Assembly: GCA_902470695.1 (NCBI GenBank)
Contig: CABRHH010000019.1
Location: 1 to 51,814, forward strand
DNA length: 51,814 nt
Reading direction: 5' to 3'
DNA from: an uncultured Collinsella sp.
GTDB taxonomy: Bacteria; Actinomycetota; Coriobacteriia; Coriobacteriales; Coriobacteriaceae
Positions 26,499-34,500 of the stretch are shown in pieces (the stretch's first letter is position 1; every line of letters begins with the position of its first letter). A program made the translations under genes and the position numbers. The notes beneath the pieces were generated by a model. It was not told the DNA's origin and ran no database searches. It was given only the letters and a program-made list of their open reading frames with translations.

Positions 26499-26510
26499 TG
26501 ACATATCCTG

Positions 26511-26586
26511 TGGTGGAGACGAAGGGGATCGAACCCTCGACCTCCTCGATGCGACCGAGGCGCTCTCCCAGCTGAGCTACGTCCCC
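26511..26586 (-). tRNA. tRNA-Ala (anticodon CGC)
   Basis: 76 bases with encoded CCA. Minus-strand cloverleaf: acceptor GGGGACG/CGTCTCC, D arm GCTC-GAGC, anticodon stem CCTCG/CGAGG with loop GTCGCAT (anticodon CGC, reading GCG Ala), T arm GAGGG-TTCGATC-CCCTT. The third acceptor pair is G3-U70, the identity element for alanyl-tRNA synthetase, confirming Ala. GCG is a frequent Ala codon in these GC-rich genes. Confidence 0.96.
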
Positions 26587-26599
26587 AGGACAGTTGATA

Positions 26600-26627
26600 A
26601 TTCTAGCGACTGCCGAGGGGATGTCAA
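26600..26627 (-). promoter_or_regulatory. Sigma-70-type promoter of tRNA-Ala
   Basis: Minus strand TTGACA (26627-26622), 16-base spacer, TAGAAT (26605-26600), ending 13 bases before the tRNA 5' end. A near-consensus promoter. Confidence 0.85.
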
Positions 26628-26850
26628 CGGAGAATTTGAAAAAGTTTGCGGACGGTGCGTGCACGTTGATTTTCAACCTGAGCGAAAGGCTTCCCGGACT
26701 CACCCGAACACGTCGCGCTGAGTCTGGGAAGACGATGCTTGAAGGCGGGAACGGGCCCGTCCCCGGTCCGCGCGCGCTGTCGCATGCGGCGCGGCAGCGA
26801 GAGGGGCACCGTTGCGTGCGGGCTGCAGCGTTGGCGCGTGCCGCCGCCGG

Positions 26851-27816
26851 TCAGACGTGCGCGGCGCCCGGGGCGATGGGCGCATTCGCCGCGCGCAGCA
26901 CCCCGGTGGTGTCGAAGGCCGGCGTGAAGCTCTCGTCGACCGCGCCGCCCTCCTGCCAGAACATCGTGGTGAACCCGAGCTCGTCGGCGTGGTCGAGCAC
27001 CTGCTCGTACTCCTCGGATGTGACGGCGCGCGCCAGCTCGCCGCCGACGGCCCGCATGCGCGCGTTCGGGGTGTACTGATTCATGACCGAGATGGGGATG
27101 TCGCCGGCGACAGACCAGATGGCGTCGAGCACCCGGCACGAGTCGTCGGCGTGGCCGGGCAGGACCAGATGGCGCACGATGATACCGCGCTGCATCATGC
27201 CCGCGTTGTCGGTGAGGGGTCCGCCGGCGGCGCGAACGGAGGCGAGCATGCGCACGAGCGCCTGCTGTGCGATCGCCGGGTAGTCCGCGACATGGGACAG
27301 GCGACGCCCCAGATCGGCCGAGGCGTACTTGAAGTCGGTCAGCCAGATATCGACGGTGCCGGCGAGTGCGTCGATCGCCTCGGCACGCTCGTAGCCGCTC
27401 GTGTTGTAGACGATCGGGATGCTCAGGCCCTGCTCGCGCGCGGTGGCCACGGCGACGGGCAGCGCATGCGCCATGTGGGTGGCGGTGACCAGGTTGATGT
27501 TGTGCGCGCCCTGGCTCTGCAGCTCGAGCATGATCTCCACCAGGCGCTCCGGCGTAATGTCGATGCCGAAGTTGCCCGTCGAGATCTCGTGGTTCTGGCA
27601 GTAGACGCACTTGAGGGGGCAGCCGCTGAAGAAGATCGTGCCCGAGCCGCGCTCGCCTGAGATGGGCGGCTCCTCCCAGAAGTGGAGCGCTGCGCGGGCG
27701 ACGCGGAGGGTGTCCGAGGCTCCGCAGACACCGCGGGCCCCTGCTGCGCGTGCCGCCCCGCAGCGGCGGGGGCACAGCTCACAGGCGTTCAGGGAGGCGG
27801 TGTCGAGTAAGAACAT
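26851..27816 (-). CDS. Radical SAM protein, PflA-related
   Basis: 321 residues. Radical SAM enzyme of the COG1313 group (uncharacterised relatives of pyruvate formate-lyase activating enzyme). TIFFSGCPLKCVYCQNHEIS contains the Cys-x3-Cys-x2-Cys cluster motif near residue 70. A second cysteine set near the N-terminus, CELCPRRCGAAR and VCGAS, may bind another cluster. VYNTSGYERAEAIDAL and VDIWLTDFKYAS follow the usual barrel order. Substrate unknown; members have been suggested to activate glycyl-radical enzymes or modify proteins, and no glycyl-radical enzyme gene is in this window. ATG 27816 begins with conserved sequence. Confidence 0.88.
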   Translation of the reverse strand: MFLLDTASLNACELCPRRCGAARAAGARGVCGASDTLRVARAALHFWEEPPISGERGSGTIFFSGCPLKCVYCQNHEISTGNFGIDITPERLVEIMLELQSQGAHNINLVTATHMAHALPVAVATAREQGLSIPIVYNTSGYERAEAIDALAGTVDIWLTDFKYASADLGRRLSHVADYPAIAQQALVRMLASVRAAGGPLTDNAGMMQRGIIVRHLVLPGHADDSCRVLDAIWSVAGDIPISVMNQYTPNARMRAVGGELARAVTSEEYEQVLDHADELGFTTMFWQEGGAVDESFTPAFDTTGVLRAANAPIAPGAAHV

Positions 27817-28037
27817 GGGATCAGGGCTTTCTGCAGCTGTGGGGACGCGCGGTATGTGGGCGGCGTGTGCGCACCGGCGCGCGAGCGGTGGGGTGTGGGT
27901 AGGCGCCGACGGTTCACGCCTGCGCTATACAGGGGGAACGTGATGATTCGAGAAAACGGCGCGGCCTTTTCATCGTCCGTCAGAAAGATTTCTAAGTCAA
28001 GACTGGTATTGGAACTGTGGTGCCGTATGATGAAGTC

Positions 28038-28198
28038 GTTCCGCCCCCCGCGGAGCAACTGGGTGAACCGTCGCGTTTATTTAGGGAGCCCATACAGTCG
28101 TTTGTAGTACAGGTATCCTCCGTTGTTGAGGAAGCTGGAACTGACGATGAGGGCACCCACCTTGCAGAGGTGGGTTCATTTTCGTGAAGCGGGGGGCG
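28038..28198 (+). ncRNA. ssrS: Probable 6S RNA
   Basis: About 160 bases. CCGCCCCCCGC at the 5' end pairs with GCGGGGGGCGG (28181-28191), followed by TTTTT, so the terminal stem doubles as terminator. Internal TGAACC pairs with GGTTCA, and the 3' part carries the hairpin CACCC-ACCTTGCAGAGGTGGG that is a hallmark of Gram-positive 6S RNAs. A long, interrupted rod with a central open region remains, as required for RNA polymerase binding. A TATGAT -10 box at 28026-28031 places the transcription start near 28038. No protein frame fits. Role by homology: holds sigma-70 RNA polymerase in stationary phase. 27817-28025 shows nothing else. Confidence 0.72.
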
Positions 28199-28346
28199 GC
28201 TTTTTCATGTGAACTCAGTATTCTCCCATGGTGACGAGACGATATGGGTTTCTGAAGTAGCTGTTTGTATGTGGCCGGTAAAGCAAATTGGCGCACCACT
28301 GGAATAAAATGCCATTCAATAGTTCTCAAGCTGGGGGGAACGTAAG

Positions 28347-28574
28347 ATGGGAAAAAGCAGGAGTGCGCCGCATCGTCCATGTTTAAAGGAGCATTCATAT
28401 GGAGGATCGGAACTTTGGTTTACCGGTCAGCCTGAGCGAGTGGCCGATTACTACACGATGGACGAGGACGTATCTGATGCTGTCGATAGAATCAGGGCGT
28501 TGCTATCGTCTGACAAAAAAGTGACCTCTCGAAAAGAGGGAGCTGGTAAGGTTTCACCTAGTTCTACTCATTAA
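28347..28574 (+). CDS. Small hypothetical protein
   Basis: 75 residues, no family recognised. The middle (ADYYTMDEDVSDAVDRIRALL) looks like a helix-forming acidic segment; the tail is Lys/Ser-rich. GGGGGAA lies about 7 bases before the ATG. A competing overlapping frame from ATG 28399 (with AAAGGAG upstream) would encode a 41-residue peptide and cannot be excluded. Base composition is lower in G+C than that of the flanking core genes. The next gene starts 10 bases downstream, so the two may be co-expressed. Confidence 0.5.
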   Translation: MGKSRSAPHRPCLKEHSYGGSELWFTGQPERVADYYTMDEDVSDAVDRIRALLSSDKKVTSRKEGAGKVSPSSTH

Positions 28575-28583
28575 GGGACTGTC

Positions 28584-28889
28584 GTGGTCGCGTTTATTCA
28601 ACTTGGAGCGGGCATTCTTTTTGTGGCAACCGCGATTTGGATGGCGGTGCGCAGGTCGTGTGCACCGCTGAAGCGAGCGCACCGAGATGACCTTTCACCC
28701 GCAGGCGAGCGGCGCCTGGCGCTTGTCAGCGCCGCGCTGTTCCTTGTCGTCGGGGTCGTCTTCTTTATCTTGTCGTACCATTCGCTGTTCCGTCCCGATG
28801 CAGACGACACACTGCTCGGCACTGCGGGCATCATCGTGCCGGCTGTATTGGAGCTTTTTGCTATCCGGCACTATAACGGCTCTTTGTAG
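28584..28889 (+). CDS. Small membrane protein of unknown function
   Basis: 101 residues from GTG 28584: TM1 about 3-22, a basic cytoplasmic loop (RRSCAPLKRAHRDDL), TM2 about 47-66, an extracytoplasmic loop with PDADD, and TM3 about 76-95. No recognisable family. Start choice is uncertain (GTG with weak AAGGGA upstream). It is preceded closely by the 75-residue orphan gene, and like it stands between 6S RNA and core genes. Confidence 0.55.
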   Translation: MVAFIQLGAGILFVATAIWMAVRRSCAPLKRAHRDDLSPAGERRLALVSAALFLVVGVVFFILSYHSLFRPDADDTLLGTAGIIVPAVLELFAIRHYNGSL

Positions 28890-29120
28890 ACGAGGGTACA
28901 GAGGGCTTCCCGAGCGGAACGCGCCTCCCTGGACGCCTCAAACGTTCAGGCTCCCTTCCGATGGATGGGCGTGCATTGTAGCTCTTCGCATGCACGCACG
29001 GGCTGCAGGCCTCGGCGGCGCCGCGGCTTCTGGCGACCGAGAGGGTATACTGATACGAATGACTCCGTAACCGAGCGCGCGGCCCGCTAGCTGCGCGTGC
29101 CCAAGAGGGGACCGATTGCC

Positions 29121-29657
29121 ATGGGAGAGCCCACGACGGCGCCGCTGACCGATGCCGAACGCGCCGAACTCGAGGAGCTGCGCGCTGAGAAGCTCAGGCG
29201 CGAGCAGGCCGAACGTGACCGACGCGATCGCGCTGAGCTCGAGGCCCTGCGCGCCGAGCTGGACGGGGCGCCCGCTGAGGATGCGGCTGGCGGCGTTGCT
29301 GCGGATATGGCCGCAGGCGATATAGCTGCAGATTCGAGCGATGCCGCGGCCGCGCCCGCGCCTCGCGGCGCGGAAGGCGCCCCCCGTGCAGGCGCACGCA
29401 CCGAGGCGTCCGCACCGGCGCCGAGCTCGCCTGCGGCCCCGCGGCCCGGCGCTGCGGCTGCCCGTGGCTCTTCGGCGGCCCCCGCTGCCGCGAGCCCCGC
29501 GACAGCCGGTGCCCACAAGACCTTCGGCCAGCGCATGGTGACCTCCGACGCCACCGACAACGACGGCCTGCCCACCATGCCGCCCGCTCAGAAGGCCATC
29601 ATCGCCGTGTGCATCCTGGCGGTCATCGGCTACGCCATCTACATCTTCACCCGCTAA
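29121..29657 (+). CDS. Coiled-coil, low-complexity protein with C-terminal TM anchor
   Basis: 178 residues. Residues ~8-50 form a charged coiled coil (AERAELEELRAEKLRREQAERD), ~55-140 are Ala/Pro/Gly-rich and disordered, and the last ~20 form one TM segment (AIIAVCILAVIGYAIYIF), so this is probably a tail-anchored membrane protein facing the cytoplasm. No family or function recognised. ATG 29121 was preferred to GTG 29097 because it starts the conserved-looking segment and AGAGGGG lies upstream. A TATACT box at 29046-29051 may be its -10. Confidence 0.7.
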   Translation: MGEPTTAPLTDAERAELEELRAEKLRREQAERDRRDRAELEALRAELDGAPAEDAAGGVAADMAAGDIAADSSDAAAAPAPRGAEGAPRAGARTEASAPAPSSPAAPRPGAAAARGSSAAPAAASPATAGAHKTFGQRMVTSDATDNDGLPTMPPAQKAIIAVCILAVIGYAIYIFTR

Positions 29658-29699
29658 CGCCTCTGCCCGCAGCCGCGGACCTCACGAAAGGAAGCCGGT

Positions 29700-31205
29700 A
29701 TGGCCCTTACCGATCCAGCGCGTCCCACCGACGTGTCCATGCTCACCGACCTGTACGAACTCACCATGGCCCAGGGGCTGTGGGAGAGCGGTAAGCTCGA
29801 GGAGGAGGGGTGCTTCACGGCGTTCTTTCGCGACGCCCCCTTCGGCGGCGCCTTTGCCGTCATGTGCGGCGCCGCCGAGCTGCCCGAGCTGGTGGAGAAC
29901 ATGCGCTTTACCGAGGAGGACGTCTCCTACCTAGCCGGTCTGACGGCGCCGGCGGGCGGCAAGCTCTTCAAGTCGGCATTCCTGGACTACCTGCGCGGGT
30001 TTTCCATGCACGTGGATATCGACGCGGTGCCCGAAGGCGAGCTCGTGTTCGGGCGCGAGCCGATGGTGCGGGTGACCGGGCCTGCGCTTGAGTGCCAGCT
30101 GCTGGAGACGGCGCTGCTCAACACCATCGGCTTCCAAACCCTGGTGGCCACCAAGACCGCCCGTGTGGTGCAGGCGGCCAAAGGGCGCCCGGTGGCCGAA
30201 TTCGGCCTGCGCCGCGCCCAAGGGCCCGACGGCGGCATGGCCGTGGCGCGCGCCAGCTACGTGGCGGGCGTGTCGTCGACCTCCAACGTGCTGGCGGGCC
30301 GCAAGTACGGCATTCCGGTGTTCGGCACGCATGCCCATAGCTGGGTGATGAGCTTTCCCAGCGAGCTTGAGGCCTTCCGCGCCTTCGCGCAGTCGAGTCC
30401 GAACAACTGCACCTTGCTGATCGATACCTACGACGTGCGCGAGGGTGTGGAGAACGCCATCATTGTGGCCCATGAGATGGAGGCGCGCGGCGAGCGCCTG
30501 GCCGCCGTGCGCATCGATTCCGGCGACCTGGCCAAGCTCTCCAGCTACGTGCGCGGCCGTTTCGACGCCGAGGGCCTGGAGTACGTGAAGATCTCGGTGT
30601 CCAACGACCTGGACGAGTACACGATCCAGTCCCTGCTCGACCAGGGCGCCCCGCTCGACAGCTTCGGCGTGGGCACCAAGCTTGCCACCTGCTATGACCA
30701 GCCGGCGCTGGGCTGCGTCTACAAGCTCACCGCCCGTCGCGAGGCGGGGGACGCCGGCTGGACGCCGGTGGTGAAGCTCTCCGAGCAGCCCTACAAGCGC
30801 ACGATCCCGGGCATCCAGGGCGTGCGGCGCTACTCCGATGAGCACGGCAGCCCGGTATGCGACATGATCTACGATGAGGCCTATCTCGCCGGGGACGGCT
30901 GCACGCTGGTGGCCGTCAACGACGCCGCCCTGGTGACCGACGTGTCGGGCTTCACCTGTCGCGAGCTGCTCGAGCCCTGTGTGCGTGCGGGCCGGGCCTG
31001 CGCACCACGCGAGCCGCTCGCCGCCGCCCGCGCGCGCAACCGTGCGGCGCTCGATGCGCTCGATGCCGCCTATAAGCGTTTTCTGTATCCTCAGGCCTAC
31101 GTGGTGGGTATGGAAAGCGGCCTGTCCCAGCTGCGCGACGAGCTCGTGCGCGAGCGCATGGTGGATGCGTCCTGCGTGCTGCCGTGGCGCACCGCGCGGC
31201 GCTAG
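29700..31205 (+). CDS. pncB: Nicotinate phosphoribosyltransferase
   Basis: 501 residues. Converts nicotinate + PRPP + ATP to nicotinate mononucleotide in the Preiss-Handler NAD salvage route. DVSMLTDLYELTMAQGLWE is the classic N-terminus of the long bacterial form; AEFGLRRAQGPDGGMAVARASYVAGVSSTSNVLAGRKYG carries the base-binding region, FGTHAHSWVMSF the catalytic His region and AVRIDSGDLAKLSSYVR the phosphate-binding region. GAAAGGAAG precedes the ATG. Single gene as far as seen. Confidence 0.95.
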   Translation: MALTDPARPTDVSMLTDLYELTMAQGLWESGKLEEEGCFTAFFRDAPFGGAFAVMCGAAELPELVENMRFTEEDVSYLAGLTAPAGGKLFKSAFLDYLRGFSMHVDIDAVPEGELVFGREPMVRVTGPALECQLLETALLNTIGFQTLVATKTARVVQAAKGRPVAEFGLRRAQGPDGGMAVARASYVAGVSSTSNVLAGRKYGIPVFGTHAHSWVMSFPSELEAFRAFAQSSPNNCTLLIDTYDVREGVENAIIVAHEMEARGERLAAVRIDSGDLAKLSSYVRGRFDAEGLEYVKISVSNDLDEYTIQSLLDQGAPLDSFGVGTKLATCYDQPALGCVYKLTARREAGDAGWTPVVKLSEQPYKRTIPGIQGVRRYSDEHGSPVCDMIYDEAYLAGDGCTLVAVNDAALVTDVSGFTCRELLEPCVRAGRACAPREPLAAARARNRAALDALDAAYKRFLYPQAYVVGMESGLSQLRDELVRERMVDASCVLPWRTARR

Positions 31206-31597
31206 GGACCACAGGCTGTCGTGCAGACACGCACACGTCGACGCATGCGCGGTGTTCGTGCGGTTGCGCCTGCGCCCCCGAGGGTCCCTTCTGAGCTGCT
31301 GGGCGGATGACGGCGAGCCGGTGTCCAAGACGTCCCGCAGCCGTCGACGCTTCTTGCCCCGCGCGCGGACGGTTGCCTGCGCACTGGTATCCCCATGACG
31401 TACAAGGGGGTTGGACGATGGGCTCATTCGGGCTGCACCGTCCACCTCTGTCAACCGTTCACGGTGTAAAACCGACCGTTCGCTCTCTTCGCAAACCGAC
31501 CCGCGCGGTGATTTTGTTTGCTTCTCGTTGTAGTTCGTTACCATTTTGCTGGTGCACGCGCACGCGCTGCACGTTGGGGAAAACGAGGAGGAGAAGC
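31206..31597. other. 392-bp intergenic region before the fucosidase gene
   Basis: No supported gene, strong hairpin or consensus promoter seen. Only the GAGGAGGAG ribosome-binding site at the 3' end is clear; the last ~100 bases are AT-richer and are the likely promoter zone. Confidence 0.4.
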
Positions 31598-34500
31598 ATG
31601 CACAAGTCTGCATTGCCCGGCTGCCATCGCCCGCGCCGCGGCGTGGGTGTGCGCATCGCACGCTCGGCACTGGTGGTGGCGCTGGCCGCTACCATGGCGA
31701 TCCCGGCGCCGCTCATGGCGGCACCGCGCGCCCGGACGCAGGAGGTGGCCGCATCCAACGCTGCGGATGCCAACCCCTTGCGCCTGTGGTACGACGAGCC
31801 GTCGAGCGCGTTTGCCGGCCAGGATGAGAACGGCGCCAAGACCTGGGAGAAGCGCACCCTGCCGATCGGCAACGGCGACATGGGAGCCAACGTCTACGGC
31901 GAGATCGCCCGCGAGCACCTGACGTTCAACGAGAAGACCCTGTGGACCGGCGGTCCGAGCAAGAACCGCAAGAACTACCAGGGCGGCAATCTGGACGAGA
32001 AGGGCAAAGACGGCGAGACCCTGAAAAAGATCCAGAAGCTGTTCGCCGAGGGCAAGGCCGACGAGGCCTCCAAGCTCTGCGACCAGCTCACCGGCTCACA
32101 GGACGGCTATGGCGCCTATCAGCCCTGGGGCGACATCTACCTGGCACATACCGACCTGGCCGATAAGGACGCGCAGGACTACGCGCGCGACCTCGATCTT
32201 GCGAGCGGCATCGCGCACGTGTCCTTCTCGGCGAAGGGCACGACCTTTACGCGCGAGTTCTTCATGAGCCACCCGGACAACGTGCTGGTGGGCCACCTCA
32301 CCGCCGAGGGCTCCGGTGCGCTCAACCTGGAGATCTCGTTCCCCTCCAAGCAGAAGGGGACCACCACAGCTGAGGGCAACACCTTGCGCCTGTCCGGCGA
32401 GATCGCCGACAACCAGCTCAAGTACGACTCGATTCTGACGGTGAACACCGATGGGGCGGGCCGCGTCGAGGCTGCCGGCGATAAGCTCAAGGTCACCGGT
32501 GCGCACGAGCTCACCTTCACGGTGGCCGCCGCGACCGACTACAAGAACGACTACCCGAGCTACCGCACGGGCGAGAGCGCTGAGGCCCTGCACGCCCGCG
32601 TGCAGAAGACCGCCGGCGCCGCTGCGGCCAAGGGCATCGATGAGCTGCGTCAGGCGCACGAGGCCGACTACAGCGCGCTCATGGACCGCGTATCGCTCGA
32701 TCTGGGCGCCGGCGACAAGGTCTCGAGCAAGACCACCGATGCGCTGCTGGCCGCCTACAACGACGGTTCGGCCACCGAGGCGGAGCGCCGCCAGCTCGAG
32801 GTCATGCTCTTCCAGTACGGCCGCTACCTCACCATCGGTTCGTCGCGCGAGGACTCGCAGCTGCCGAGCAACCTGCAGGGCGTGTGGAACGACAAGACGA
32901 ACCCCAGCTGGGCGTCCGACTACCACATGAACGTGAACCTGCAGATGAACTACTGGCCCACCTATTCCACGAACCTCGCCGAGTGCGCCCGCCCGCTCAT
33001 CTCCTACGTGGACTCCCTGCGTGAACCCGGCCGCGTGACCGCTAAGATCTACGCCGGCATCGAGACCAAGGACGGCGACACGAAGGGCAACGGCTTCATG
33101 GCCCACACCCAGAACACGCCGTTCGGCTGGACCTGCCCGGGCTGGTCGTTCAGCTGGGGTTGGTCGCCGGCGGCCGTGCCGTGGATCTTGCAGAACACCT
33201 ATGACTCCTGGCGCTACACCGGCGATCTCGAGCAGCTGAAAACCGACATCTACCCGGCCCTGCGCGAGGAGGCGGTGCTTTACAGCCAGCTGCTGACCAA
33301 GGACGCCGACGGCAAGTACATCATCTCGCCGGCCTATTCGCCCGAGCACGGCCCCCGCACGGCCGGCAACACCTACGAGCAGACGCTCGCCTGGCAGCTG
33401 TTCCACGACGCCATCGAGGCCGGCAAGATCGTGGGCGAGGACGCCGCGGTCCTGGCGGGGTGGCAGGAGAAGTTCGACAACCTGCGCACCCCGATCGAGA
33501 TCGGCGCAGACGGCCAGATCAAGGAGTGGTACGTCGAGGATGCTTTCAACAAGGACGCCAGCGGCAAGACGCTCGGCGAGGGCTTCGGTCACCGCCACCT
33601 CTCGCACATGCTCGGTCTGTTCCCGGGCACGCTCATCTCGGTCGACACACCTGCATGGTTCGAGGCCGCCCGCACGTCCATGAACCTGCGCACCGACAGC
33701 TCCACCGGCTGGGGCATGGGTCAGCGCATCAACACCTGGGCGCACCTGCGCGACGGCGATCGCGCCTACAAGCTGTTGGGCAACCTGTTCAAGAGCGGCA
33801 TCTACGCCAACCTGTGGGACACCCACCCGCCCTTCCAGATCGACGGCAACTTCGGCGCCACCTCCGGCTTCGCCGAGATGCTGCTGCAGAGCAGCGGCGG
33901 CTATATCGATCTGCTGCCCGCGCTGCCGAGCGCCTGGGAGTCCGGCTCGGTTGAGGGTCTCGTGGCCCGCGGCAACTTCGTGGTATCCATGAACTGGGAG
34001 AAGAGCAAGCTCGCCTCCGCGCGCATCGAGTCGCGCCAGGGCGGGCAGGCCACCGTCCAGGTGGATGACGCGGCGCTCGCCTCGGTGACCGACGCGGACG
34101 GCCGGGCGGTCGACATCCGCGCGGTCAGCGCCGACCGCATCGCGTTCGATACGGTGGCCGGCGGCACCTACACCGTAAGCATGATCCCCGACACCGCGGC
34201 GCTCCCTGCGCCCACCGGGCTTGGAGCGGTGAAGGTCGCCGACGACGAGGCGCAGCTCAGCTGGGATGCGGTTGCACCTACGGAGGGCTCGGACGCGAAG
34301 GTGACCTACACCCTCTACCGTCGCGTGGCCGACGGCGAGTGGCTGCCCTGCGCCACGGGGCTCACCGCCACCTCCTATACCGATCAGGAGGCCTTCGATT
34401 TCCTGGGCGATCTCACCTACAAGGTCTGCGCCGTGGCCGATGGACGCTGGGGTGCGGCGAGCGATCCGGTTGCCGTCTCCGACCTGCGCGGCATGGCCGG

